Shown in pieces: positions 43,974 to 53,185 of a stretch of 64,000 nucleotides of DNA. Below the pieces are notes generated by a model. That model saw only the letters and a list, made by a program, of their open reading frames with translations, did not search any database and had not been told where the DNA came from. The DNA lies in assembly GCA_017302455.1 (NCBI GenBank), contig JAFLDO010000008.1, positions 1 through 64,000 on the forward strand, in the 5' to 3' direction. The stretch is from Accumulibacter sp. Lineage in GTDB: Bacteria; Pseudomonadota; Gammaproteobacteria; Burkholderiales; Rhodocyclaceae. Made by a program: the position numbers and the translations under genes. Numbering within the stretch: position 1 is the first letter of the stretch; every line of letters starts with the position of its first letter.

Positions 43974-44783
43974 ATGAGCGAGAACGATGCCCCAGCCAGC
44001 GAAGACGCCGCCAGCCGCTTCCCGGTCATCCGGCGGGTTGGGTTCAGCGCCGTCGGCGGTTGGTTGCGCGCCGGCTGGCGAGACTTTCGCCTGGCCGGCT
44101 TGGCCAGCATTTTCTACGGCGTGTGTTTTGCCTCCGCCGGATGGCTGATGCAGGCCGTCTTTGCCAAAGCCTATGCGCTCTTCGCCGGGCTCACCACCGG
44201 TTTTCTTCTCCTCGGTCCATTCCTGACCCTCGGACTCTACGACCTGAGTCGTCGCATCGAACGCAAAGAGTTGCCCGAGTTGGCCCCCAGCCTTGCCGCC
44301 TGGCGCCCCAACCTGGCCAATATTGGTCTCTTCGCGGCCTTGCTGGCGGTCGTCCTGCTCGTCTGGGCACGTGCGTCGATCGTTATTTTTGCTCTGTTTT
44401 TCGCAGGAGGCCTACCAACTTTTGCGGATGTCGTACGGACGGTCCTGACCTTCGAACAGGTCGACTTTGCCCTCGTCTACTTCGCCGTCGGTGGTTTCTT
44501 TGCCGCCTTTGTCTTCGCGATCAGCGTGGTTACCGTGCCGCTGATGCTGGACCGCAAGACGGATGCGGTGACCGCGGCAATCGCCAGCCTGCTCGCCTGT
44601 GGCCGCAATCCGGGTCCGATACTGCTGTGGGCTGCCTGTATCGCGATTCTCGCCGCCATCGGCTTTGCGACGGCCTTCGTCGGTCTCGTATTCACCATGC
44701 CGCTGGTCGGGCACGCCACCTGGCACGCCTATCGGGACCTCGTTGCCGCCGACGGCCAGCACGACGAAACAATGCCGCCCTGA
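43974..44783 (+). CDS. DUF2189-like integral membrane protein
   Basis: A 269-residue protein with six predicted membrane helices. The segment AGWRDFRLAGLASIFYGVCF and the later FLLLGPFLTLGLYDLSRRIE match the DUF2189 group, whose function is unknown; it is common in Proteobacteria. A strong AAGGAGG lies nine bases before the ATG at 43974, which decides the start against an in-frame upstream ATG at 43932. The terminal segment FTMPLVGHATWHAYRDLVA is also typical. It is convergent with the solute-binding protein downstream. Confidence 0.8.
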   Translation: MSENDAPASEDAASRFPVIRRVGFSAVGGWLRAGWRDFRLAGLASIFYGVCFASAGWLMQAVFAKAYALFAGLTTGFLLLGPFLTLGLYDLSRRIERKELPELAPSLAAWRPNLANIGLFAALLAVVLLVWARASIVIFALFFAGGLPTFADVVRTVLTFEQVDFALVYFAVGGFFAAFVFAISVVTVPLMLDRKTDAVTAAIASLLACGRNPGPILLWAACIAILAAIGFATAFVGLVFTMPLVGHATWHAYRDLVAADGQHDETMPP

Positions 44784-44797
44784 GCGAAGAGCGCACC

Positions 44798-45652
44798 CTA
44801 CTCCGGCAGGCCGTTCAGGAAATAGACGCTCTCCAGTTTGACTCCCGGCTTGGCGAGATAGCCGAACCAACGGTCATAAATCGTGTAGATTTCACGGCTA
44901 CGACTCAGGCGAGCCAATTCGCGGTTGACCGCCAAACGAAAGTCCGCGTCATTGCGACGCATCATCAGGGCGTAAGGCTCATAGGAGAAGGTCTCCGGGC
45001 CCAGCACCCAGTCGCTCTGGTTGCCGGAGTCGAGAGCCAAGCCAATCAGCAGGGAACGGTCGGAAGCATAGGCGTCCACCTTGCCCTGCACCATCGCCGC
45101 CAGCCCCTGCTGGTGGTCGCTGACCTTGACCAGCTGCGCTCCGACCTGGTGTTGCGTCAGCGCCTCGGCGATCGTTCGCTCGCTGGTGGTACCGGCGGCA
45201 ACGGCAATCCGCTTGCCGGCGAGGTCGTCGAGACGCTTGATGCCGGAAGCCTTGCGGGTCAAGTAGCTGCCGCCATCAACGAAGGTCAGCAGACTGAAAT
45301 CCACCTCTTGCATTCGCGCCAGCGAACTCGTCGTCGACCCGCACTCGAGATCGATCGCACCGGACTTCAGTTTGGCGACACGCGTTTCCGGGGTAACGGG
45401 CACCCACTGTAATTGCAGTTCTTCGAGGCCCAACTGCTTGACGATGGCCGCCGCTACTCGGGTGCACAAGTCCACCGAATAGCCCCAGGGCTGGTTGTCG
45501 TCGCCAGTATAGGAAAACGGGATCGACGCCTCCCGATAGCCGAGGGAAATTGTCCGCGACGCCTTGATCTTGTCCAGGGTGCCTGCCGCCAGGGCAGACA
45601 GGGGAAAACTCAGGGCAGTCGCGACACACAGAAGCCAGCGCTCGAACCGCAT
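44798..45652 (-). CDS. Amino-acid ABC transporter substrate-binding protein (GltI/SBP_bac_3 type)
   Basis: A 284-residue periplasmic binding protein of family SBP_bac_3, likely for glutamate/aspartate or another polar amino acid. The signal peptide is RFERWLLCVATALSFPLSAL, cleaved after AAG-type residues. SLGYREASIPFSYTGDDNQP, KSGAIDLECGSTTSSLARM and GKRIAVAAGTTSERTIAEAL are typical of GltI-like proteins. The ATG at 45652 is preferred to one at 45682 because GGAGG lies six bases upstream of it. No permease or ATPase genes are adjacent, so it is an orphan component. Confidence 0.88.
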   Translation of the reverse strand: MRFERWLLCVATALSFPLSALAAGTLDKIKASRTISLGYREASIPFSYTGDDNQPWGYSVDLCTRVAAAIVKQLGLEELQLQWVPVTPETRVAKLKSGAIDLECGSTTSSLARMQEVDFSLLTFVDGGSYLTRKASGIKRLDDLAGKRIAVAAGTTSERTIAEALTQHQVGAQLVKVSDHQQGLAAMVQGKVDAYASDRSLLIGLALDSGNQSDWVLGPETFSYEPYALMMRRNDADFRLAVNRELARLSRSREIYTIYDRWFGYLAKPGVKLESVYFLNGLPE

Positions 45653-45744
45653 CCACTTCCTCCATAAGCAAGGCTTTTTCATCGGCGGAGATTCTGACAT
45701 CTCGGCAGCAATCTGCAAATCGCCGGTGCACAGACGGCCGCGCA

Positions 45745-46530
45745 CTAGCGCCAGGCGGCCAGGAATTCCTGCCAATGCGGCTTGCCGATCTTCGCGATTT
45801 CAGCGCGCACCAAGGAAATTTCATCTGCATACTCGGCCGCCGACAGCTCGCCGCGCATGAGGCGGAAGCGAACTGACACCAGGTAGGTGTTGAGGACGTC
45901 GGTTTCGCAGTAGTCGCGTATTTCGGCAGTCCGACCGGCCTGCCACGCCTGCCACACCTTGCCACCATCCATGCCCATCTTGCCGGGAAAGCCGATCAGC
46001 TTGGCAAGCTGGTCGAGCGGTACGCTGGCACGTGGCTGATACATGGCCAGCAGGTCCATGAGGTCAAGGTGACGTGTGTGGTAGCGACCGATGTAGTTGT
46101 TCCACTTGAAGTCGCGGCTGTCCGCGTAGTCGCCGTCACCGAGGTCCCAGTAGCGCGGCGCGACGACACCATGCACGAGCCCGCGATAGTGCAGCACCGG
46201 CAGGTCGAACCCGCCACCGTTCCAGGAGACGATCTGCGGCGTGAACTTCTCGACGCCCTCGAAGAACCGTTGAATGATTTCCGCTTCGCCCTGCTCGGGC
46301 TCGGCCAGCGACCAGACACGGAGATCCTTGCCGACCCGTAGCAGGCATGAAATCACCGCTACCCGCTGCAGGTGCAGCGGCAGAAAATCGTGGCCACTCG
46401 ACGCGCGCCGGTGCTGAAAAGCCAGTTCGGCGACCTCGTCGTCGGACAACAGCGGTTCCAGATCGTGCAAGCGACGCAGGCCCGCCACGTCGGGAATGGT
46501 TTCGATGTCGAAGACGAGGACGGGTTTCAT
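45745..46530 (-). CDS. Predicted 3'-5' exonuclease (PolB-type, PF10108)
   Basis: A 261-residue DEDD-type exonuclease like the proofreading domain of family B polymerases. VFDIETIPD carries the first Asp and Glu. SWNGGGFDLPVLHYRG carries the ExoII Asp. The ExoIII region is RDYCETDVLNTYLV with a Tyr-x3-Asp pattern. The rest of a polymerase is absent; such standalone proteins are common in Betaproteobacteria. The ATG at 46530 is chosen by family length. It follows cysM by 7 bases on the same strand. Confidence 0.85.
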   Translation of the reverse strand: MKPVLVFDIETIPDVAGLRRLHDLEPLLSDDEVAELAFQHRRASSGHDFLPLHLQRVAVISCLLRVGKDLRVWSLAEPEQGEAEIIQRFFEGVEKFTPQIVSWNGGGFDLPVLHYRGLVHGVVAPRYWDLGDGDYADSRDFKWNNYIGRYHTRHLDLMDLLAMYQPRASVPLDQLAKLIGFPGKMGMDGGKVWQAWQAGRTAEIRDYCETDVLNTYLVSVRFRLMRGELSAAEYADEISLVRAEIAKIGKPHWQEFLAAWR

Positions 46531-46537
46531 CGCACAA

Positions 46538-47437
46538 TCAGGCCGGATAGACCCCGGTCGACAGGTACCGGTCACCCCGGTCGCAAACGATGCTGACGAT
46601 GGTGGCGTTCTCGAGTTCTGCGGCCAGCCGCAGGGCGACGACCAGCGCACCGCCCGACGAAATGCCAGCGAAAATACCTTCTTCGCGAGCCAGCCGGCGC
46701 GTCATGTGCTCGGCGTCTCCCTGCGCAACAGATTCGATTCGATCGACTCGCCGGCAATCGAAGATCCTGGGCAGGTAGGCCTCCGGCCATTTGCGGATAC
46801 CGGGAATCTGTGACCCCTCTTCGGGCTGGCAACCAACGATACAGACGTTCGGGTTGCGTTCCTTGAGGTAACGTGAAACGCCCATGATCGTGCCGGTGGT
46901 GCCCATACTGCTGACGAAATGCGTGATCGTCCCCGCGGTCTGACGCCACAGCTCCGGACCGGTCCCTTCGTAGTGTGCCAACGGGTTGTCGGGGTTGGCG
47001 AACTGATCGAGAATGATGCCGCGCCCTTCGTTGCGCATCGCCTCGGCGACGTCGCGCGCCAGTTCCATGCTGCCCTCGCGCGGCGTCAATACCAGTTCGG
47101 CACCAAAAGCCTGCATCGTCTGCCGACGTTCCACACTCTGGTTTTCGGGCATGACCAGGATCATCCGGTAACCGCGCAAGGCAGCCGCCATCGCCAGAGC
47201 TATCCCGGTGTTACCGGAAGTCGCCTCGATCAGCGTGTCGCCTGGCTTGATGTCACCGCGCTGCTCGGCGCGTGCAATCATCGACAGTGCCGGTCTATCC
47301 TTCACCGAACCGGCCGGGTTGTTACCCTCGAGCTTGGCCAGCAGCCGATTACCGCGCGCTTCGCCGACGGCACCCGGCAGGCGTTTCAGACGCACCAGAG
47401 GTGTGTCGCCGACGTAGTCTTCGAGCGTCTTATCCAT
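46538..47437 (-). CDS. cysM: O-acetylserine sulfhydrylase B (cysteine synthase B)
   Basis: A 299-residue PLP enzyme forming cysteine from O-acetylserine and sulfide or thiosulfate. The PLP Lys is in [16 protein letters not shown] and the substrate loop is [12 protein letters not shown]. The PLP phosphate loop is [10 protein letters not shown]. It is closer to CysM than CysK by length and the [11 protein letters not shown] block. It overlaps the end of hldD by eight bases. Confidence 0.95.
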   Translation of the reverse strand: MDKTLEDYVGDTPLVRLKRLPGAVGEARGNRLLAKLEGNNPAGSVKDRPALSMIARAEQRGDIKPGDTLIEATSGNTGIALAMAAALRGYRMILVMPENQSVERRQTMQAFGAELVLTPREGSMELARDVAEAMRNEGRGIILDQFANPDNPLAHYEGTGPELWRQTAGTITHFVSSMGTTGTIMGVSRYLKERNPNVCIVGCQPEEGSQIPGIRKWPEAYLPRIFDCRRVDRIESVAQGDAEHMTRRLAREEGIFAGISSGGALVVALRLAAELENATIVSIVCDRGDRYLSTGVYPA

Positions 47438-48434
47438 GGCTGCACAACCACTCGACGTACTGCGCGACGCCTTCGGCGACGCCGGTGAAGGGCGCATCGT
47501 AACCCGCCTTGCGCAGCTTCGAAAGATCGGCCTCGGTGAAACTCTGGTACTTCCCCTTGAGGTCCGCGGGAAACGGAATGTACTCGATCAAGCCCTGCCG
47601 CACCAGTTCGGCAAGCGGCAGCGCCGGCTGACCGACCAGGGCGCGACAGGCATTGACATTGGCCACGGCCAGCTCGTTGAAGCTCTGCGCGCGGCCCGTG
47701 CCGACGTTGAAGATACCCGACTTCTCGGGGTGATCGAGGAAGTGGAGGTTGACGCGCGCCACGTCACCGACAAAAACGAAATCGCGCCGCTGCTCACCGG
47801 CAGCGTACCCATCGCAGCCTTCGAACAACCTCACCTTGCCCTCACGCCGAAACTGATGGTAGTGATGAAAAGCTACCGACGCCATGCGCGCCTTGTGCGA
47901 CTCGCGCGGACCGTAGACATTGAAATAGCGGAATCCGACGACCTGCGAATTGAACGAACCGACTTCCGCGAGTCGTCGCCGGACGATCTGATCAAAAAGG
48001 AACTTCGAATAGCCGTAGACATTCAATGGCGCCTCGTGCTGCCGCTCCTCCGTGAACACGCCGCCGCCACCATAGGTCGCGGCACTCGATGCGTAGAGCA
48101 GGGGCACTTCCTGGTCGAGGCACCAGTCGAGAATCCCCAGCGAGTAGCGATAGTTGTTCTCCATCATGTAACGGCCATCGGCCTCCATGGTGTCGGAGCA
48201 GGCCCCCTGATGCAGGATGGCGTCGAGATCGCCATCGAAGTCGCCGGCGACGAGGCGATCGAGGAATTCACCCTTGTCGATGTAGTCGGCGATGTCGCAG
48301 TCGACGAGATTCTTGAACTTGTCGGCGCGGGTCAGATTGTCGACCGCAATGATCTTGCGCACCCCGCGCTCGTTGAGCGCCTTGACCAGATTAGAGCCAA
48401 TGAAGCCGGACGCGCCGGTAACGATCGTGTACAT
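47430..48434 (-). CDS. hldD: ADP-L-glycero-D-manno-heptose 6-epimerase
   Basis: A 334-residue short-chain-dehydrogenase-fold epimerase that makes the heptose donor for the LPS inner core. The Rossmann loop is [15 protein letters not shown], with the catalytic Tyr in [12 protein letters not shown] and Ser/Thr upstream in SSAATYGGG. The ATG at 48434 has GAGG six bases upstream; a GTG at 48440 adds two residues. It sits after the hldE kinase gene, so two heptose steps are co-transcribed. Confidence 0.96.
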   Translation of the reverse strand: MYTIVTGASGFIGSNLVKALNERGVRKIIAVDNLTRADKFKNLVDCDIADYIDKGEFLDRLVAGDFDGDLDAILHQGACSDTMEADGRYMMENNYRYSLGILDWCLDQEVPLLYASSAATYGGGGVFTEERQHEAPLNVYGYSKFLFDQIVRRRLAEVGSFNSQVVGFRYFNVYGPRESHKARMASVAFHHYHQFRREGKVRLFEGCDGYAAGEQRRDFVFVGDVARVNLHFLDHPEKSGIFNVGTGRAQSFNELAVANVNACRALVGQPALPLAELVRQGLIEYIPFPADLKGKYQSFTEADLSKLRKAGYDAPFTGVAEGVAQYVEWLCSHG

Positions 48435-48446
48435 GCTCACCTCACT

Positions 48447-49379
48447 TCATTTCAAGGCCGCGGTAAGCTCATCGCGACCAACAACCGCCGTACCGAACCT
48501 GCCAACCACCAGGCCGGCAGCAACGTTCGCCACATGCACGGCCTCTTCCCAACCCGCACCGCCGGCAAGCATCACGGCAAGCGTCGCGATGACGGTATCC
48601 CCGGCACCGGAAACGTCGAAGACCTCTCTCGCCACCGCCAGCTCATGCAGCGCCCCGCCGGCATGGAAAAGCGACATCCCCTCCTCGCTACGCGTCACCA
48701 GCAGTCCGTCCAGCCCGAGACCGGCACGCAGCGCCTCCGCCTTGCGTGCCAGTTCTTCGGGATCCTGCCAGCGACCAACCACCGCGCGCAGTTCCGCCCG
48801 GTTGGGTGTAACGACGGTAGCGCCTGCATACTTCGAGAAATCGTCGCCCTTGGGGTCGACCAGCACGTGCTTGCCGGCATCGCGTGCCAGTCGAATCATC
48901 TCGCCGATATGCGTCAAACCGCCCTTGCCGTAGTCGGAGAGGATCACCGCGTCACAGTCGCCAAGACGCGTTGCGAATTCAAGCAACTTGGCCCGCAGAA
49001 CCTCGTGCGACGGCGAGGTCTCGAAGTCGATCCGCAACAGCTGTTGCTGACGGCCAATCACCCGCAGCTTGACGGTGGTGCTGATCGCCGGGTCAACGTG
49101 CAGATTGACCGCAATGCCGCTCGCTTCCAGCAAGCGCAGCAGGCTCCGCCCGGCTTCGTCGTCGCCGACGACCGACAGCAGACCCACCTGCGCCCCCAGG
49201 GCGGCGACATTGCGGGCGACGTTGGCCGCTCCACCCGGGCGCTCTTCGCTGCGCTCAATCTTGACAATCGGCACCGGGGCCTCGGGCGAAATGCGCGTCA
49301 CGTCGCCAAACCAATAGCGATCGAGCATCACGTCGCCGACAATCAGCAGCCTGGCTGCCGACAGATCAGCAAGCCGCAT
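48447..49379 (-). CDS. rfaE1: D-glycero-beta-D-manno-heptose-7-phosphate kinase (HldE kinase domain only)
   Basis: A 310-residue PfkB-type kinase that phosphorylates heptose-7-phosphate at C1. Signatures are RPGGAANVARNVAALGA near the N-terminus and the PfkB motif DVSGAGDTVIATLAVML. E. coli HldE also carries a cytidylyltransferase domain; here the protein stops after the kinase, so the second activity (rfaE2) must be encoded elsewhere, as in many Betaproteobacteria. The ATG at 49379 gives family length. It lies between lapB and hldD, 12 bases before the latter. Confidence 0.95.
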   Translation of the reverse strand: MRLADLSAARLLIVGDVMLDRYWFGDVTRISPEAPVPIVKIERSEERPGGAANVARNVAALGAQVGLLSVVGDDEAGRSLLRLLEASGIAVNLHVDPAISTTVKLRVIGRQQQLLRIDFETSPSHEVLRAKLLEFATRLGDCDAVILSDYGKGGLTHIGEMIRLARDAGKHVLVDPKGDDFSKYAGATVVTPNRAELRAVVGRWQDPEELARKAEALRAGLGLDGLLVTRSEEGMSLFHAGGALHELAVAREVFDVSGAGDTVIATLAVMLAGGAGWEEAVHVANVAAGLVVGRFGTAVVGRDELTAALK

Positions 49380-49462
49380 AGGCGCCTGCCGCGATCCTGC
49401 AAGCCCTGCTCGGGCGGCGGCCGTGCCCGGTGGCACGCACGCGCAATGGGAACATGAACGTC

Positions 49463-50632
49463 CTAGGGTGTCAGGTCGAATTCTTCGGTACGTTTGGGCG
49501 AATACGTCTCCCAACCGCCGCAAGCCGGACAACGCCAGTAGAACTGGCGCGCCTTGAAGCCGCAATTATCGCACCGATAGCGAGCCAGGCGCCGCGTATA
49601 GCTCTGCACTATCGCTTTCGCCAGGTCCAGATCAGGACGAATCTCCGGAGCGGCAAACAACAAGCGTGCTTCCAGCAACTTGTCGAAACCGAGCAGCGTC
49701 GGGTTACGTTTCAGCTCGTCACGAACGAGGCGGTACGCCGCCTCGGGTCCATCGCCTTCAAGCACCAGTTGAAAGACAACGTCAAGCAGGTCGAGCGAGG
49801 GGTAGCGCTCGAGGTAGCCGCGTAACAGGCGCAGCCCCTCCTCACGCCGATCGAGCTTGCGGAACGCGTCGAGCAGGCGTTGCGCGACCAGCGCGAGGTA
49901 AGTCGGGCCCTGCTGCTCGATCCGCTGCCACGAGTCGATCGCCGCATCGTACTGCTCCTGCTGAAACGCTATGTCACCCTGCAGAAGGCTGGCCCGAACG
50001 CACTTCCGGTTGCGGCCAAGCGCGGTCTGCAGGTGGCTCGCCGCGAGATCGTGACGCGAGCGGATCATCTCGGCGGCGGCCAGTTCGCAATGGTACTCGG
50101 CGATTTCCTTGTGCGACGCGAAATCCGGCAGTTCCGATGCGATGACGATCGCCTTTTCCCAATCCTTCTCCAGTTGATAGATCTCGAGCAGATTGCGCTT
50201 GGCGTCTTCCGCCAGTTCGGACTCGCGCAGCTTGTCGAAGATTTCCTCGGCCCGATCAAGCAACCCAGCCTTCAGAAAATCGTGCCCGAGTTCGGCCAGC
50301 GCTTGCAGTTTCAGATCCTGCTTGAGGTCCTCGCGCTCCAGGAGATTCTGGTGCATCCGGATCGCCCGCTCGGTTTCGCCGCGGCGACGAAAGAGGCTGC
50401 CGAGCGCAAAGTGCAGCTCGATGGTCTCGGGGTCGACCCGGACGGCTTCGACAAAAGCCTCGATCGCGCGATCGGGCTGCTCGTTGAGCAGGAAGTTGAG
50501 CCCTTGAAAGTACGAACGCGGCAAGGCCCGCGACTCCCTCACCAGATGCCGGATGTCGATGCGTGCGGCCGCCCAGCCGAGCCCGAAGAAGAGCGGAAAA
50601 AGCAGCAACTGCCAGTACTCGAATTCAATCAT
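49463..50632 (-). CDS. lapB: LPS assembly protein LapB (YciM)
   Basis: A 389-residue membrane-anchored regulator that couples LpxC proteolysis to LPS demand. The first 20 residues are a membrane anchor followed by a conserved YFQGLNFLLNEQPDRAIEAF. TPR repeats occupy most of the protein. The C-terminal rubredoxin-like metal site has two CxxC pairs (YRCDNCGF and WRCPACGGW). It follows lapA by 19 bases. Length matches E. coli YciM. Confidence 0.96.
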   Translation of the reverse strand: MIEFEYWQLLLFPLFFGLGWAAARIDIRHLVRESRALPRSYFQGLNFLLNEQPDRAIEAFVEAVRVDPETIELHFALGSLFRRRGETERAIRMHQNLLEREDLKQDLKLQALAELGHDFLKAGLLDRAEEIFDKLRESELAEDAKRNLLEIYQLEKDWEKAIVIASELPDFASHKEIAEYHCELAAAEMIRSRHDLAASHLQTALGRNRKCVRASLLQGDIAFQQEQYDAAIDSWQRIEQQGPTYLALVAQRLLDAFRKLDRREEGLRLLRGYLERYPSLDLLDVVFQLVLEGDGPEAAYRLVRDELKRNPTLLGFDKLLEARLLFAAPEIRPDLDLAKAIVQSYTRRLARYRCDNCGFKARQFYWRCPACGGWETYSPKRTEEFDLTP

Positions 50633-50651
50633 GGAATCGGCTTTGTGATGT

Positions 50652-50933
50652 TCAGACCCGGTGGAGCGGGTCGCTGGCCACGCTGGTCCGAGCTTCGTTC
50701 AACTCACGCTGCAGGCGGGCGAGTTCGCGGCGCTGGCCAAGCAGAGTGCTGGGCAGGAAGAGCACGGCGAGGCCGGCGCCGCCAGCAAGAGACGCGAGCA
50801 CGACAATGATCAGGGGCGCGTGCCAAGTGGCATCAAGAAAGACATGCACGCCAACCGGATCGGTGTTCTTGATGGCAAACGCAAAAAGGAGAAGGAACAG
50901 GACGATTCTCGAGGTCCACGACAATCCACGCAT
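50652..50933 (-). CDS. lapA: LapA family membrane protein (DUF1049)
   Basis: A 93-residue protein with two membrane helices and a C-terminal cytoplasmic coiled coil (RRELARLQRELNEAR). This is the usual LapA/YciS architecture, working with LapB in LPS control. The conserved FAIKNTDPVGVHVFLDATWH loop lies between the helices. The ATG at 50933 is chosen over a TTG three bases upstream. It stands between ihfB and lapB, the conserved betaproteobacterial order. Confidence 0.9.
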   Translation of the reverse strand: MRGLSWTSRIVLFLLLFAFAIKNTDPVGVHVFLDATWHAPLIIVVLASLAGGAGLAVLFLPSTLLGQRRELARLQRELNEARTSVASDPLHRV

Positions 50934-50998
50934 CAATCACCTTCCCACAGAAAAACGGGCGGCATGTTGCCGCCCGCAAACCCGTACTCACTGATCAC

Positions 50999-51292
50999 TC
51001 AGATCGATTCCAGGGAGCCGTCCACGCGCTCCCGCAACTCCTTGCCAGCCTTGAAGTGCGGCACCCACTTTTCCGGAACGTTGACCTTCTCCCCCGACTT
51101 CGGGTTACGCCCGACGCGCGGTGGCCTGTAGTTCAAGGCGAAGCTCCCGAAACCGCGGATCTCGATGCGATCGCCGTTTGACAGCGCCTCGGCCATCGCC
51201 TCGAGAATCATCTTGACCGACAGGTCCGCATCCTTGGCGACCAGTTGTGGGAAGCGCTCGGCCAGTTGGGCGATGAGATCCGACTTGGTCAT
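50999..51292 (-). CDS. ihfB: Integration host factor subunit beta
   Basis: A 97-residue HU/IHF fold DNA-bending protein. [17 protein letters not shown] and the DNA-inserting arm with the conserved Pro ([20 protein letters not shown]) are diagnostic of IhfB. It follows rpsA by nine bases, the same arrangement as in E. coli, and would pair with IhfA encoded elsewhere. Confidence 0.97.
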   Translation of the reverse strand: MTKSDLIAQLAERFPQLVAKDADLSVKMILEAMAEALSNGDRIEIRGFGSFALNYRPPRVGRNPKSGEKVNVPEKWVPHFKAGKELRERVDGSLESI

Positions 51293-51301
51293 CGCTCGAA
51301 C

Positions 51302-53002
51302 CTATTGCGGATTGTTCAGCTTGGCTTTTAGCAACGCCCCGAGGTTGGTCGTGCCCGAGCTGGCACTGCTGCTATCGGCAGAAAACTTCTGCATCGCCTC
51401 CTGCTGCTCGGCCTGCTCCCTGGCCTTGATCGACAGGCTGATCGAACGCGTCTTGCGGTCGATGTTGATGATCATCGCCTCGATCTGGTCGCCTTCCTTG
51501 TAGACCCTGGTGAGGTCGTCGATCCGATCACGCGAGACTTCAGACGCCCGCAGATACGCCTCGATGTCGCCGTCCAGCATCACCACCGCGCCACGCGCGT
51601 CAACCGATTTAACCAATCCACGCACGATGCTGTTCTTGTCGTGCGTGGCAATGTAGCTGGTGTAGGGATCGCCGTCGAGTTGCTTGATACCCAGGGAAAT
51701 CCGCTCCTTGTCGGTGTCGATGGCGAGAACCACGGCATCAACCTCGTCGCCCTTCTTGAAATTGCGAATGGCTTCCTCACCCGGCAGCGACCACGACAGG
51801 TCGGACAGGTGCACCAGGCCGTCGATGCCGCCGGGCAGGCCGATGAACACGCCGAAGTCAGTGATCGACTTGATCGCGCCACGCACCCGGTCGCCCTTCT
51901 TGTAGTTCATCGAGAAGTCGTCCCACGGATTGGCAGCGCACTGCTTCATCCCCAGCGAAATCCGCCGCCGGTCCTCGTCGATCTCGAGGATCATCACCTC
52001 GACTTCGTCGCCCAGCTGAACGACCTTGGACGGATGGACGTTCTTGTTGGTCCAGTCCATCTCGGAGACATGCACCAGTCCTTCGATTCCCTGCTCGATC
52101 TCGACGAAGGCGCCGTAGTCGGTGAGGTTGGTGACCTTGCCGAAAAGACGGGTCGTCGGCGGGTAGCGACGCGAAATGCCAACCCAGGGATCTTCGCCGA
52201 GCTGCTTGAGGCCGAGCGAAACGCGGTTCTTTTCCTGGTCGAACTTGAGGATCTTGGCCTGGACTTCGTCGCCGACCGCGAGAACCTCGGACGGGTGCCG
52301 AACACGACGCCACGCCAGATCGGTGATGTGCAGCAGGCCATCGATGCCGCCGAGATCGACGAAGGCGCCGTAGTCGGTGATGTTCTTGACCACGCCCTTG
52401 ACGATGCTGCCTTCCTTGAGGGCGGCGAGCAGGGCATCGCGCTCTTCGCCGACGCTCGCCTCGAGGACGGCACGCCGCGAGACCACCACGTTGTTACGCT
52501 TGCGGTCGAGCTTGATGACCTTGAATTCGTAGGTCTTGCCTTCGTACGGCGTGGTGTCCTTGACCGGACGCATGTCCACCAGAGAGCCCGGCAGGAAGGC
52601 GCGGACGCTGTTGGTCATTACCGTCAGCCCCCCCTTGACCTTGCCGGTGATCGTGCCGACCACGAGACTACCGTCGTTCAGCGCCTGTTCGAGGGCATTC
52701 CACGCAGCGACCCGCTTGGCACGGTCGCGCGACAGGCGCGTTTCGCCGAAACCGTTCTCGAGTTGCTCGATGGCCACCTGGACGAAGTCACCGACCTTGA
52801 CTTCGAGTTCGCCCTGGTCATTGCGAAATTCCTCAAGTTCGATATAGCTTTCGGACTTGAGGCCGGCATTGACGACGACAAAATTCTGGTCGATGCGCAC
52901 GACTTCTGCGGTGATGACCTCTCCAGGGCGCATTTCCTGACGCCCGAGGCTCTCTTCGAAAAGTTCGGCAAAGCTTTCTTGCATGCTGGGATTGGCTGAC
53001 AT
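51302..53002 (-). CDS. rpsA: 30S ribosomal protein S1
   Basis: A 566-residue protein with six S1 RNA-binding repeats. The [20 protein letters not shown] and [20 protein letters not shown] repeats are clear. The start region [20 protein letters not shown] is typical. The ATG at 53002 has no Shine-Dalgarno (AACTCAACATAT precedes it), as is usual for rpsA. The 183-base leader from cmk contains GC-rich hairpins and is a likely site of S1 autoregulation, as known in E. coli. Confidence 0.97.
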   Translation of the reverse strand: MSANPSMQESFAELFEESLGRQEMRPGEVITAEVVRIDQNFVVVNAGLKSESYIELEEFRNDQGELEVKVGDFVQVAIEQLENGFGETRLSRDRAKRVAAWNALEQALNDGSLVVGTITGKVKGGLTVMTNSVRAFLPGSLVDMRPVKDTTPYEGKTYEFKVIKLDRKRNNVVVSRRAVLEASVGEERDALLAALKEGSIVKGVVKNITDYGAFVDLGGIDGLLHITDLAWRRVRHPSEVLAVGDEVQAKILKFDQEKNRVSLGLKQLGEDPWVGISRRYPPTTRLFGKVTNLTDYGAFVEIEQGIEGLVHVSEMDWTNKNVHPSKVVQLGDEVEVMILEIDEDRRRISLGMKQCAANPWDDFSMNYKKGDRVRGAIKSITDFGVFIGLPGGIDGLVHLSDLSWSLPGEEAIRNFKKGDEVDAVVLAIDTDKERISLGIKQLDGDPYTSYIATHDKNSIVRGLVKSVDARGAVVMLDGDIEAYLRASEVSRDRIDDLTRVYKEGDQIEAMIINIDRKTRSISLSIKAREQAEQQEAMQKFSADSSSASSGTTNLGALLKAKLNNPQ

Positions 53003-53185
53003 ATATGTTGAGTTACCTAACCGCAACGGCTGCGGGGTGAGTTGATAACGATCACCAGTTCCCGACACTCCGGGGACCCCGCTGCGGAGCAGGTCCGCAG
53101 AACCGGCAGGCCGCGGGAGGATCCGCCGCCTGGCCGACGACGACGCGTCGAACTGGTGACACCACTGGCTGACGGCGACTGCCGT

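Noticed and set aside
51641-52999. Plus-strand open frame of about 450 codons across rpsA
   Set aside because: It is antisense to ribosomal protein S1. It is an artefact of the repeated S1 domains and high GC content.
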